From CAVWTN01 sp963757945 (GTDB taxonomy: Bacteria > Vulcanimicrobiota > Vulcanimicrobiia > Vulcanimicrobiales > Vulcanimicrobiaceae), in the NCBI GenBank assembly GCA_963757945.1, contig CAVWTN010000002.1, positions 2,108,001-2,172,000 of the forward strand: DNA of 64,000 nucleotides, written 5' to 3'. Shown piece by piece: positions 33,699 through 43,113 of the stretch. The notes beneath the pieces are model-generated. The model saw nothing but the letters and a program-made list of their open reading frames with translations, was not told the origin of the DNA and searched no databases. The number at the start of each line of letters is the position of its first letter. Position 1 is the stretch's first letter. The translations under genes and the position numbers were made by a program.

Positions 33699-34235
33699 AT
33701 GGGAGTGACGGACGGGCGCGAGCGCTCCGAGGCTCGGGTGCGGCGCCTGCGGGTGGCGCTTGCGATCTGGGGCGCCTGGGAAGTGATCAACGGCGCGCTC
33801 GCGACGTTCGCGGCGCAGGCCGGGGCGAACGTGGTCGGCTGGGTGCCGAAGTTCGGCTGGAACTCCGACATCCTCGCGATGAGCGCGCAGTACGGGATGG
33901 GCCTGTTCTTGCTCGGGTTCGTGTACCTGCTGGCGGCGAGCGATCCGGTGCGCTACTCGCTCTTCGCGTGGGTCGCCGTGGCCGAGCAGTGGCTGGGCAT
34001 CCTGATCGGCTTCTACGGGACGTTCGTGACCCGCACGATCACCGTTCCGCAATTCTTTGCGCTGGTGACGATCAACGCCGTCTTGGCGGCGGTTTTCTTG
34101 AAGCTCGGCCCGTACGGCGCGGCGACGGCCGCGGGCCCCCCGGACCGCGCGGACGCGGATGCGATCCCGCCGGGCGTCACGCCCGCTGTGGGGCCGCCGG
34201 ACCTCGCGATTGCGAACGGGGCGCGGCGCCGTTAG
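33699..34235 (+). CDS. Four-helix membrane protein, paralogue of the gene at 35761-36354
   Basis: The 178-residue protein has four hydrophobic segments and an Ala/Pro-rich tail. The core (WGAWEVINGALATF, FGWNSDILAMSAQYGMGLFL) is clearly similar to the membrane protein that overlaps crp1 (35761-36354). No family is recognised. Its stop overlaps the 3' end of the 348-aa hypothetical gene by 4 bp in convergent orientation. Confidence 0.65.
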   Translation: MGVTDGRERSEARVRRLRVALAIWGAWEVINGALATFAAQAGANVVGWVPKFGWNSDILAMSAQYGMGLFLLGFVYLLAASDPVRYSLFAWVAVAEQWLGILIGFYGTFVTRTITVPQFFALVTINAVLAAVFLKLGPYGAATAAGPPDRADADAIPPGVTPAVGPPDLAIANGARRR

Positions 34236-35278
34236 CCTGCTGCGCTCACGCCGGCGAGCACCGTGCTTGCCGCCTCCAAGAGATCGTGTCCGCGATAGCG
34301 GACCGCCGTCTTGGCGAGTCTGTTGAGAACTTCGCGCTTGGTCCCGACCAGCTCGGCGTCGTCGGTATAGCTGATCACGCCGGAGTGGCTTCTCCAGAAC
34401 GCCAAGTGCCTGTCGAAGACGACCAACGCATCGATATCTTGGAGTGCGCGGCTGCTCCGGATCGCGGGCCAGCGATTACCGGGAATGACCCATAGTTCGG
34501 CCTTGAACGTTTCGTCGTCGAGGATCGCTGCGAGGTGTGACAAACAGCGGTCACGAGCGACTGCCGTGACTTTTGAGTATTCCGCGCTGCACGTGAAGAT
34601 GCGTGCGAGGTCTTCTTCGAAGATCAAATGCTTGAAGAACCACGTGCGCTGCTTGCTCTGAGTGCGAAAGCCCTCAATGGAAGCTTTGCCGATCTTGTCA
34701 AAGACGTCGCGGATTCTCTTCGCCGTCTCCTCGGGCACGGCAAGCGTTTCACCGGAGAAGATCGCTGCATGATGGGACTGCATGAACAGCTCGTCCTCAA
34801 AGCTGCACGGAAGGCATTCGCCCCAGCCCCATAGCGCGCCGCGAGTGTCCGACGCCGCGTTTTGCAGAATGCCCTGGAAGCCTTTCGCGTAGTCCGACTT
34901 CGACATTGGGTTGATGCTCTTTACCCCCGCGACATCCAGTAAGTATTCGACCGTGGTGCTCAGGATGCACGCGAAGAGAAGCAACTCCGCCTGGAGGACG
35001 TATTTTGGCGCATCCGCGTTCGGCGCGTTCGTCGCGAGCGAGAGGAACCTGCTGAACACCACGTTGTCGAAATCGCGCAGCGCCGCGTCCTTCTCGACGG
35101 AAGCTGCAGCGTCGGATCGAAGGGAGCCGTAATGACGCACGAATTGAACTTGCGTCATCTTCAGACGAGAGAGAAGGCCTCGCGTCTTCCGGGCAATGAC
35201 GACGGATGGATACTTGACCCGCCAGATATCGTGATCGAACGGTATCGAAGCGAGCTCTTTACCGACTTGGGCATCCAC
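34232..35278 (-). CDS. Hypothetical protein, 348 residues
   Basis: Two lines support the GTG at 35278: a strong GGAGGAAGGAG ribosome site just upstream and the antisense character of the longer frame's first 100 residues. The protein is soluble and mixed alpha/beta. It has a Cys/Trp-rich segment (ALWGWGECLPCSFEDELF) near the middle and a helical second half. A TATACT box lies just upstream near 35306-35311. I do not recognise a family. Codon use is less GC-biased than neighbouring genes, so acquisition by transfer is possible. Confidence 0.6.
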   Translation of the reverse strand: MDAQVGKELASIPFDHDIWRVKYPSVVIARKTRGLLSRLKMTQVQFVRHYGSLRSDAAASVEKDAALRDFDNVVFSRFLSLATNAPNADAPKYVLQAELLLFACILSTTVEYLLDVAGVKSINPMSKSDYAKGFQGILQNAASDTRGALWGWGECLPCSFEDELFMQSHHAAIFSGETLAVPEETAKRIRDVFDKIGKASIEGFRTQSKQRTWFFKHLIFEEDLARIFTCSAEYSKVTAVARDRCLSHLAAILDDETFKAELWVIPGNRWPAIRSSRALQDIDALVVFDRHLAFWRSHSGVISYTDDAELVGTKREVLNRLAKTAVRYRGHDLLEAASTVLAGVSAAG

Positions 35279-35388
35279 CGGTCCGGGGCTCCTTCCTCCT
35301 TCGAGCTGAGTATACACAAGGCCGTCCCGCGAGTGGTTGCGGGTTCTTGCAAACCTCGCGAGCCGCGCGGCATGCCGGTCGACTCCGG

Positions 35389-35718
35389 TCAGTCGGCGGG
35401 GGTGGGCGGCATGAGGGCTTTGCGCAGGTCGGCGGCTTCGGCGAGGCGCTTCTCGGCGCCGGCGGGCGTCGTGTGCGTGTGGAGATGCGTCGCGCCGTTG
35501 AGCCGGATGAACTCGGCTTGCTGCGGGTCGAGCGCGATCGCCGCGATGTCTTCGCTCTCGCCGACGTAGACCGCGCGCCACAGGCCGTTGACGCGCTTCG
35601 CGAAGATGTAGTTTCCGGCCGCGTTCTGCATGACTTGGTCGAGCGGGTAGATCCAGTAGCCGTAACGCGCTCCGGAAGCGCCTTTCCAGAAGATGTCCGG
35701 CAGGAGTGGGGCGGCCAT
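35389..35718 (-). CDS. Small protein with a GIY-YIG-like motif
   Basis: The 109-residue protein has GNYIFAKRVNGLWRAVYVGES at 35-55, which fits the GIY...YIG spacing of GIY-YIG nucleases, and an EKRLAEAADL segment near 89-98 that could hold the catalytic Glu. The similarity is partial. The ordinary N-terminal GIY-YIG position is displaced by a 34-residue leader. It is transcribed toward the 348-aa gene. Function uncertain. Confidence 0.55.
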   Translation of the reverse strand: MAAPLLPDIFWKGASGARYGYWIYPLDQVMQNAAGNYIFAKRVNGLWRAVYVGESEDIAAIALDPQQAEFIRLNGATHLHTHTTPAGAEKRLAEAADLRKALMPPTPAD

Positions 35719-35760
35719 AACGTCGTGTCCTCGTGGTCTGGGCGCGCTCGTGTGCGAGCT

Positions 35761-36354
35761 TTAGGTCGGGAGTTTCGCTTCTGTGCGGCCGCGCGCCACG
35801 GATTCCGCGAGCGTCGCCGCGCTATGGGCGGCCGCGTGAGTAGAGGCGGTGTGCGTTGAATGCGCCGCCGCCGTAAGCGTATCGATGCCGTGCGCTTCGG
35901 CGGCGTGTGCCTCACCGCCGTGCGCAGCGCTGTGTGCCGTACCGGCGTGCGCTGTAGCGTGTGCGTGCGTTGGGCGGAGCAGGATGAAGATGGCGGCGAT
36001 GACGGAGTTGACGATGACGAAGATCAGGAACTGCCCGGGCGCGGCGCTGTGCGAGACGAACGCGTCGTTGAAGCCGATCAGGATGCCCAGCACTTGCTCG
36101 GCGACGGCGACCCACACGAACGGCGCGTACCGAACCGGGTTCGTCGCGGCGAGCAGATAGGCGAAGCCCAGCAAGAACATCGTCATCCCGTATTGCTGGC
36201 TCATCGCGAGCACGTCGGAGTTCCAGCCGAAGGCCGGGTCCCAGCCGACCATGCGCGCGCCGAGGTTCGGCGCGAACGTGGCGAGGCCCGCGTTCGCAAG
36301 TTCCCAGGCGCCCCAGAACACGAACGCGGCGCGCAGCGGGACGGCCGACGTCAC
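35761..36354 (-). CDS. Membrane protein with a His-rich tail, coupled to crp1
   Basis: The GTG at 36354 overlaps the crp1 stop (GTGA), so the gene is the last of the bchIDH-crp1 operon. The first 130 residues hold four hydrophobic segments and are similar to the protein at 33699. The tail (about 50 residues) is rich in His, Ala and Thr (HAHATAHAGTAHSAAHGGEA) and could bind metal. A role in the photosynthetic operon is suggested by position only. Confidence 0.7.
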   Translation of the reverse strand: MTSAVPLRAAFVFWGAWELANAGLATFAPNLGARMVGWDPAFGWNSDVLAMSQQYGMTMFLLGFAYLLAATNPVRYAPFVWVAVAEQVLGILIGFNDAFVSHSAAPGQFLIFVIVNSVIAAIFILLRPTHAHATAHAGTAHSAAHGGEAHAAEAHGIDTLTAAAHSTHTASTHAAAHSAATLAESVARGRTEAKLPT

Positions 36355-37445
36355 GTAAGCGAGCCGTTCCGGAACACCTCGGCCAGGCGTTCCACGTCCA
36401 GGATGACGATCGAGGACGCATTGCGATGCACGTCGATGATCCCGAGTTCGCGCAGCTCGGAGAGCTTGCGCGTGACCGTCACGCGGTTCGCGCCGACCAT
36501 TTCGGCGAGCCGCTTGTGCGTGAGCGGTTGATTGACGCGCCGCACCGTCTTCCCGCCGAGATTGACCGTCTCGGAGAGCTCGAAGAGCGCGCGGCAGAGC
36601 CGCAGATCGACGCTCTTGTTGAGCAGATCCTCGATCAGCAGATGCGATTCGTTCAGGCGGCGGCCGAAGCTCGCGGCGAACTCTGCGACGGCCTCGGGCG
36701 ATGCGGCGAGGACTTCGCCGAGCGTCTTCTCCGAGAAGACCAGCAGTGTCGTATCCTGCATCGCCTCGCCGCCCAGGCTCACGAGCGCGGTCTGCGGGCC
36801 GACGCAGCGCAAGAACAATTCGTTCGAGCTCAGGATCGAGAGCGTGAGCGAACGCCCGTCGGCGTGCGTCGCATACAGCCGCAGGACGCCGCTCTCGACG
36901 AAGAAGAAGCGGGAGTCGGGGTCGCGCGTGGGCTGCAGATGCTCGCCCCGGCGCAGCAGCAGCTCCGAGTGGCGCTTCTTGCGGACCGCGCGTTCGATCG
37001 CATCGCGCTTCTCGGGGGTCGGGAGCATCAGCTTCGCCCGCGGCGCCTTCACCTCGGAGCGCACCGAGCTGTAGCCTTCCAAGATCGCGGTCGAGACGAG
37101 CGTGCGTAGCTCGACGAGTTCGCGGAACACTGGGATCGGCGGGACGCCGAGCGTGTTCGCGACCGCGAGCTCGATCAGGTTCGTCATCTCGATCGTCCGG
37201 CGCGCGGCGTCGGGGTAGGCGATCCCGTTGATCGACTGGATCTTGCCGGCGGCCCGGGCGGATTCCAGCAGGTTCTCGTAGCGAGAGTTGTAGGCCGCCT
37301 CGACCATCGTCTCCCACGAGCGATAGCCCGCGTTGATGAACTCCGGATGGGGCTGCGTGTGGAACTCCGTTTGGCTGCGTTCGACCCAGCGCGCCGCATA
37401 CCAGTCGGCACTCTCCCGCAGCATCTTCGCGAGTTCTCTTGACAC
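36351..37445 (-). CDS. Crp/Fnr-family regulator with NtcA-like recognition helix (crp1)
   Basis: A GTG start lies two bases after the bchH stop. The 364-residue protein has an extra helical N-terminal domain (about 1-135), then a cyclic-nucleotide-type beta barrel (about 145-250) and a C-terminal Crp HTH. The recognition helix (GANRVTVTRKLSEL, RVTVTR at 321-326) is the same as in NtcA, which binds GTA-N8-TAC. Nine such sites, perfect or near, occur in this window at photosynthesis promoters. I infer that crp1 activates the structural module. The signal sensed is unknown. Confidence 0.82.
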   Translation of the reverse strand: MSRELAKMLRESADWYAARWVERSQTEFHTQPHPEFINAGYRSWETMVEAAYNSRYENLLESARAAGKIQSINGIAYPDAARRTIEMTNLIELAVANTLGVPPIPVFRELVELRTLVSTAILEGYSSVRSEVKAPRAKLMLPTPEKRDAIERAVRKKRHSELLLRRGEHLQPTRDPDSRFFFVESGVLRLYATHADGRSLTLSILSSNELFLRCVGPQTALVSLGGEAMQDTTLLVFSEKTLGEVLAASPEAVAEFAASFGRRLNESHLLIEDLLNKSVDLRLCRALFELSETVNLGGKTVRRVNQPLTHKRLAEMVGANRVTVTRKLSELRELGIIDVHRNASSIVILDVERLAEVFRNGSLT

Positions 37446-37447
37446 TA

Positions 37448-40400
37448 CTAGCCTGCGCCTTCGAGACGGTCCGTGCAGTCCTCGTAGATCGATTTCAGCC
37501 GGGCAATCGTATCCTCATCCGTCTTCCACAGTCCCCGGCCATTTGCTTCAAGCAGGCGGCCCGAAATGTTCTTCATGGCCCCCGGGTTGAGCTTCTGGAG
37601 CCGCTCGCGCATCGTGTCGTCCAGGGCGAAGGTCTGCGCCGCGTCGTTCCAGACCCAGTCGTCGACGGCCGAGGAGACGGCGTCCCAGCCCAGCATGTAG
37701 GTGAACCTATTACTGATCTCGGCCGCGCCCGAGTTGCCGTGCTCGAGCATGCCCTCGTACCAGCGCGGGTTCAGGAGCTTCGTGCGGTACTCCGTGCGCA
37801 GCACCTGGTCGACGTCGCGGATCGTCGTCTCGGCCGTGAACGTCTCGACGTAGTTGAGCTTGACGCCGTTCGCGTCGCCCGCGCGCTTCTTGGCCGCCAT
37901 GTACAACGCGCCCGAGGACGAGAAGTAATGGTCGATATCGGAGATCCCGAATTCGATCGAATCGATCTCCTGGACGACGCGCCCGACGGTGCCGAGCAGG
38001 CGATCGAGGATGTGCGGGACCGGCTGCCCGTGGCGGCCGTTGCCGTAGGCGTACGAATTGCGGCGCAGGTAGACGGATTCCAGATCGTCCTGGCTCTTCC
38101 AGGCCGAGTCGTCGACCATGTCGTCGACGTAGGTGCCGTACGAGCCCGGCGCCTGCGTGAGCACGCGCGCGCTCGCATCGTCGAACGACGTGCCGGCTTC
38201 CACTTCCGCCACGACGTGCTTCTTGATGAAGTTCATCTCGACCGGCTCGTCGGCGGATGCCGCGGCGCGGATCACCTTGTCCAAGTGATCCATCACGACT
38301 TCGAACGTGTCGCGGAACACGGGGCTGAGGTTGAGCAGCACGTCGACCCGCGGGCGTCCGAGTTCGGCGAGCGGGATCAATTCGTAATGGCTGATCTTGC
38401 CTTGGCCGTCGAAGGCCGGACGCGCGCCGATGAAGTGCAACACGGTCGCGACCGCTTCGCCCTTGGTCTTGATCGTGTCGAGACCCCAGAGCACTTGGGC
38501 GATCGTCTCGGGATAGACGCCGCCGCTCTCCTCGAGGTGACGGCTGAGGATGCTCGCGCCGATCTTCGAACCGCGCAGATACGCGGCTTCCGATGGAATG
38601 CGCCACGGGTCGATCGCGTGCAGGTTGCGTCCGGTCGGCATCACGCTCGCGCCGTCGCGAATCAGGTCGCCGCCGGGGCCCGGCGCGATGAACCCGCCGG
38701 AGAGCGCGCGCGCGATCGCGTCGAGCTCGCAGCGGCTATCGCCGAGCGCATTCTTGAGCGTGCGCCCGAAATCGACGGACTCGCGCAGCGCTTCCGCGAG
38801 CGCCGGTTCGAGTTGCGCCGTGTGCGACGCGTGGCCCGCGTGGCCGGCCGCCGGGCCGCTCGCGGGGTGGAGCGCGGAAGCGAACGCGGCTTGCGGCGGT
38901 TCGTCCGAGAACACGGCCCGTTCGACGAACGTTTGGCAAGCGGCGTCGACCGCTTGGCGCAGTTCGAGCGCGACCGGGTCGCCCTTGCGGGCCCGCGACG
39001 AGAGCTCGCCGTAGCCGGAAGCGCCGCCGTGCGACAGCGCCTTGATCGCGAGGCTCGCGACGGACGTGCCGTTGCCGTGCGCCTTGAGCGCCTCGGTCAC
39101 GAGCGTGACCTGCGTCGAGAGCGGCGATGCGACGCCGAACACGTGCAGCGAGCCCGTGATCAGACGTTCCTGCAGTTCGTGCAGATAGGCGTAGAGCCGG
39201 CTTGCGTACGTGCCGAACGCTTCGCCCGCCATGCGCGGGCAATCCGTATCGATGTTCGCGAGCGCGACGCGCTGCATGATCGCTTCTTCGATCGACGGAT
39301 CGAGCACGGCGTCCGCCTCGCCCGCGGCGCGCAGGCGCTCGCGGTAATCCGTCAGCAAGTCGTTGAGCTGCAGGAGTTCCTTGTAGAGCCCGGCGCGCGA
39401 GAGCGGCGGCACGGCGTGCGAGATCATCGTCGCGTAGCCGCGGCGTTTCGCTAGGTTCGCTTCGCTCGGGTTGTTCGATGGATAGAGATAGAGGTGCGGC
39501 AGTTCGCCGAGCAGCGCGTCCGGCCAGCATTCGCTCGTCATGCCGAGTTGCACGCCGGGCATCCATTCCGCCGAGCCGTGCATCCCGACGTGGATCAGCG
39601 CATCGGCGCGGAACAGGCGCGAGACGTAACGGTAGAACGCGAGATACTGATACGGCGGCACGTTCTCTTTATCGAAGAGCAAGCGCATCGGGTCGCCTTC
39701 GAGATAGTAGCGCGGCTGGATCGTCACCAAGACGTTGCCGAACTGCAGCCCGCCGACGAACACGGCGTCGCGGCCCATCGCGCCCATTTCGCCTGGGAAC
39801 GAACCCCAGCGCGCTTCGAGGCGCTCGCGTTCGCGAGGCGTCGTGACTTCGCGGAATTGCGCGCGCGTGACGACGCGCGCTTGACCGCTCGTCACCGCTT
39901 GGTGCGAATCGGTCGCGACGTCGAGCACGTGCAACAGCTCTTCACGCGTCGCGGGCAGCTCGCCCGTGGTATAGCCCTCGGCTTTGAGCCGGCGCAGGAT
40001 CTCGAGAATGCTCGAGGGGACGTCGAGCAAGGCCGCGGTCGCCTTCTTGCCGGCGCCCGGCGGGAAATCGTAGGCGACGACCGCGATGCGCTTGTCGGCA
40101 TTCTTCTTGCGGCGCAGCGCGACCCAGCGCGCGGTCAGATCCGAAAGGCGCGCGAGCCGATCGGGGTCGGCGACGTAGCGGCCGTCTTTGAGCGCGCCGA
40201 GGACGACCGGCGAGATCGCGCCGTCCATCTCCGGGACGGAGTAGAGGATCGTCGATTGCATCGGGCCCACGCCGTGCTCGTGCCAATCCTTGTAATCTTG
40301 CACGTAGAGCGGCTGCGTGACGATGTACGGAACGTTCATCCCCGAGAGGATCTCGTTGGCGATCGCCGCCGCTTGCCCCGGCTTCGTCGAACCCGCGGGG

Positions 40401-41302
40401 CCGCCGACGAGCGCGAAGCCGATCGTGCTCACGAGCGCGTCGAGATGCTCTTTCGCGAGCCAGTCGCGGACCGCGACGTGCGATTCGATCCCGGCGACGA
40501 AGACCGGATACACGTAGAGCTTGCGGGCTTCGAGCGCGCGCAGCACGTCGGTGATGTAGCCGCGATCTTGCAGCAAGTGCTTGCGGAAGAAGAGCAGGCC
40601 GATCGTGCCTTCGGCTTTCTCCGGGCGGCCGCGGCGGTCGCGCCAGCGCCGGAACGCCTTGACGTCGTGGAAGAGATCGGGCGCATCGGGGTGATAGAGC
40701 CCCATCAGCGGCACGTCGGAGGCGGGCTCGACGTGCGCCTTCCCGCCGAAATACTCGCGCAGGATGAAGCGGAACATGTTGACGATGTTGGATGCTTCCG
40801 GCTGATTCCAATAGATGTTGACCTGCATCCAGTTCTTGAAATCGTGCATCCGCTCGGGGATGAAGCGCAGCATGACACGCGTGAGCTTCATCAACTTGGT
40901 GAAGCCGTAGAGCGTATCTTCCTCGCGCCCGCCGACCAGGATCCGCGCGACCTTCTTCATGCCCTCTGGCATGCCGGTCTTGCCGGCCATGTTGTAATCG
41001 CCGACCTTCGTCAGCTGCATCACTTCGGGCATCGATTCGAAGGCGAACACCGTCTTCGCGCGCGATTGCTGGACCTGTTCGCGCAGCCAATCCGTCTCGG
41101 ACTTGAAGTTCAGCATCGTCATGAAGACGCAATCCGCGTCGCGAATCGCCTGCGCGGCTTCAGGGGACTGCTTCTGCAGATCCTTTTCGGTGAAGCGCGA
41201 GAGCTTGGCGTCGGGTTCGAGCTGTTCGCGAACCTCGCGCCAGAGCGCCTCGTTGTAGTGCTCCATGCCGAGTACGGCGACGATGTGCGGTTTGTTGGCC
41301 AT
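37448..41302 (-). CDS. bchH: Magnesium chelatase subunit H
   Basis: The 1284-residue protein is full length for BchH, the porphyrin-binding catalytic subunit that inserts magnesium into protoporphyrin IX. Recognisable family blocks include IHVGMHGSAEWMPGVQLGMT, YPSNNPSEANLAKRRGYATM and PTGRNLHAIDPWRIPSEAAY. The ATG at 41302 directly abuts the bchD stop. It is the third gene of bchI-bchD-bchH-crp1. Confidence 0.97.
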   Translation of the reverse strand: MANKPHIVAVLGMEHYNEALWREVREQLEPDAKLSRFTEKDLQKQSPEAAQAIRDADCVFMTMLNFKSETDWLREQVQQSRAKTVFAFESMPEVMQLTKVGDYNMAGKTGMPEGMKKVARILVGGREEDTLYGFTKLMKLTRVMLRFIPERMHDFKNWMQVNIYWNQPEASNIVNMFRFILREYFGGKAHVEPASDVPLMGLYHPDAPDLFHDVKAFRRWRDRRGRPEKAEGTIGLLFFRKHLLQDRGYITDVLRALEARKLYVYPVFVAGIESHVAVRDWLAKEHLDALVSTIGFALVGGPAGSTKPGQAAAIANEILSGMNVPYIVTQPLYVQDYKDWHEHGVGPMQSTILYSVPEMDGAISPVVLGALKDGRYVADPDRLARLSDLTARWVALRRKKNADKRIAVVAYDFPPGAGKKATAALLDVPSSILEILRRLKAEGYTTGELPATREELLHVLDVATDSHQAVTSGQARVVTRAQFREVTTPRERERLEARWGSFPGEMGAMGRDAVFVGGLQFGNVLVTIQPRYYLEGDPMRLLFDKENVPPYQYLAFYRYVSRLFRADALIHVGMHGSAEWMPGVQLGMTSECWPDALLGELPHLYLYPSNNPSEANLAKRRGYATMISHAVPPLSRAGLYKELLQLNDLLTDYRERLRAAGEADAVLDPSIEEAIMQRVALANIDTDCPRMAGEAFGTYASRLYAYLHELQERLITGSLHVFGVASPLSTQVTLVTEALKAHGNGTSVASLAIKALSHGGASGYGELSSRARKGDPVALELRQAVDAACQTFVERAVFSDEPPQAAFASALHPASGPAAGHAGHASHTAQLEPALAEALRESVDFGRTLKNALGDSRCELDAIARALSGGFIAPGPGGDLIRDGASVMPTGRNLHAIDPWRIPSEAAYLRGSKIGASILSRHLEESGGVYPETIAQVLWGLDTIKTKGEAVATVLHFIGARPAFDGQGKISHYELIPLAELGRPRVDVLLNLSPVFRDTFEVVMDHLDKVIRAAASADEPVEMNFIKKHVVAEVEAGTSFDDASARVLTQAPGSYGTYVDDMVDDSAWKSQDDLESVYLRRNSYAYGNGRHGQPVPHILDRLLGTVGRVVQEIDSIEFGISDIDHYFSSSGALYMAAKKRAGDANGVKLNYVETFTAETTIRDVDQVLRTEYRTKLLNPRWYEGMLEHGNSGAAEISNRFTYMLGWDAVSSAVDDWVWNDAAQTFALDDTMRERLQKLNPGAMKNISGRLLEANGRGLWKTDEDTIARLKSIYEDCTDRLEGAG

Positions 41303-43111
41303 TCAGAGATGCCTCACGATATCGGCTGCGTTTGCATTGGGAAGATAGAGGTAACGCGCGTCGAGATAATCGGCGAGGCGCGGGGCGTAGCCGCGCGAGA
41401 GATAGTCGACCTGCGTATCGACGACGACCGCGCGGCAGCCGTCCGCCCGGATCAGGGCGCAGACGCGGCGCACTTCGTCGTCGATCTCGGCTTCGCTTGC
41501 CCGCGTGCCGTCGGGGCGCGGCTGCAGCGGCACGTTGCCGCGGCCGTCGGTCATCAGCACGAGCACGCATTGCTGCAAGCCGCGCGCGCGCGCTTGTTTG
41601 GCGGTTTGCCAAGCTGAGATCAGCGCCGCGGCGAGCGGCGTCGCGCCGCCGGTCGGCAAGACGTCGAGCTCCCGTTTCGCGCGTTCGACGCTCTGCGTGG
41701 GGGGAAGCAGCACCTGGGCTTCGCGCCCGCGGAACGAGATCAAGCCGATGTGATCGCGGTGCACGTAGGCTTGCTGCAGCAAGGTCGTGACGGCGCCTTT
41801 GGCTTCACGCATGCGGTTGACGGCCATCGAGCCCGAGGCGTCGACCACGAACAGATAGAGCGTGCCGGCCTTCGAGCGGAAGCGCTTGATGCGAAAATCG
41901 TCGCGCTCGACGGCGAAGCGCGCGCCGGCGGCGCGCATCTTCTGGCGCGGCGCGGCGGCGATCAGCGTGGGGAAGAGCGCGAGCGAGCCCGTTTTCGGCG
42001 AGCCCGGGCGGGCGCCGACGACGCGGCCGCGCTTGGCTTTCTGCGTCTCGCCGCGGCTCCCGGGGCCGCCGCGCGCCGCTTTCGCGAACGGCATGTCGAG
42101 CAGGTTCGGCGGCAGCACGACGGCGATCGAACCCACGAGCAGCTCGGCGGCGGATTCGGCGGTCTGGCTTTCGGACTTTTCGTCGTCGTTTTGTTCGGGG
42201 TCGGGATCAGGCTCCGGCTCGGGCGCCGCGGCTTGCTCCTTGGGCTGCTCTTTCTGTTCGGGCGGCTCCGGCGGCTGCGGGAGCTGGGTCGCGCGCGGCA
42301 GCAGCACGAGCTTGACGGCGAGCGCGACGTCCTCGTCGCTGACGACGGGGCGCCCCGCGAGCGCGGCCGCGGCGATCGCCGCGCGGGCCGCGAAGATGTC
42401 GGCGCGGTTCCCTTCGACGCCCAGGCTCAGCGCCGCGAGCGAGAGCTCGATCAGCTGCTCGTCCTCGATCGTCACCTCGGGCAGGCGCTCGCGGGCGCGC
42501 GCGACGTTGCCGCGCCACAGCGCGATCTCCTCGGCATCGTCCTTCGCTGCGGCGGCGCGGTCGCGGGCGCTCACCGCGCGCACGACGTCCGCGCGCGCCT
42601 CGGGATCGCGCTGGGCGGGGAGCCCGACGATCAGCGCGAGCCGGTCGAGCACGTCGCGCGGCGGCTCGCCGTCGCTCGGGTCGAAGCTGGCGACCAGCAT
42701 GAAGCGGGCCGGCTGAAGGAGGCTCAAGCCCTCGCGCTCGATCGCGACGCTGCCGCGGGACATGACGTCGAGCAGCTGCGTGACGATCGCCTGATCGAGC
42801 CGGTTGAGCGCGTCGACGTACAGGACGCCGCCGTCGGCGCGCGCGAGCACGCCGCTCTCCACGACACGCCGCCCGGTCGTGAGCATCGTTTCGAAATCGA
42901 GGCCGCCGAGGACCCGGTCCTGCGTGATGCCGAGCGGCAGCTCGACGAACGGCGCGCCTTCCGGGATCGCGTTTGCCAGCGTCCGGGCGAGCGAGCTCTT
43001 CCCGGAGCCGACGGATCCCGAGATGCCCAGGCCGCCAAGGCCCGGATCGACTGCGAGCAGGAGCGTCGCTTCGAGTGCTGCTTCCAGTCCGACGAGATGA
43101 CTCGCCAACAT
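41303..43111 (-). CDS. bchD: Magnesium chelatase subunit D
   Basis: ATG 43111, two bases after the bchI stop, gives 602 residues. An AAA+ domain (about 1-250) is followed by an acidic Pro/Glu/Gln linker (about 270-310). The C-terminal vWA domain has MIDAS motif DASGSMAVNRM and MTDGRGN. BchD bridges BchI and BchH. A longer frame upstream overlaps bchI and lacks coding character. Confidence 0.95.
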   Translation of the reverse strand: MLASHLVGLEAALEATLLLAVDPGLGGLGISGSVGSGKSSLARTLANAIPEGAPFVELPLGITQDRVLGGLDFETMLTTGRRVVESGVLARADGGVLYVDALNRLDQAIVTQLLDVMSRGSVAIEREGLSLLQPARFMLVASFDPSDGEPPRDVLDRLALIVGLPAQRDPEARADVVRAVSARDRAAAAKDDAEEIALWRGNVARARERLPEVTIEDEQLIELSLAALSLGVEGNRADIFAARAAIAAAALAGRPVVSDEDVALAVKLVLLPRATQLPQPPEPPEQKEQPKEQAAAPEPEPDPDPEQNDDEKSESQTAESAAELLVGSIAVVLPPNLLDMPFAKAARGGPGSRGETQKAKRGRVVGARPGSPKTGSLALFPTLIAAAPRQKMRAAGARFAVERDDFRIKRFRSKAGTLYLFVVDASGSMAVNRMREAKGAVTTLLQQAYVHRDHIGLISFRGREAQVLLPPTQSVERAKRELDVLPTGGATPLAAALISAWQTAKQARARGLQQCVLVLMTDGRGNVPLQPRPDGTRASEAEIDDEVRRVCALIRADGCRAVVVDTQVDYLSRGYAPRLADYLDARYLYLPNANAADIVRHL

Positions 43112-43113
43112 GG

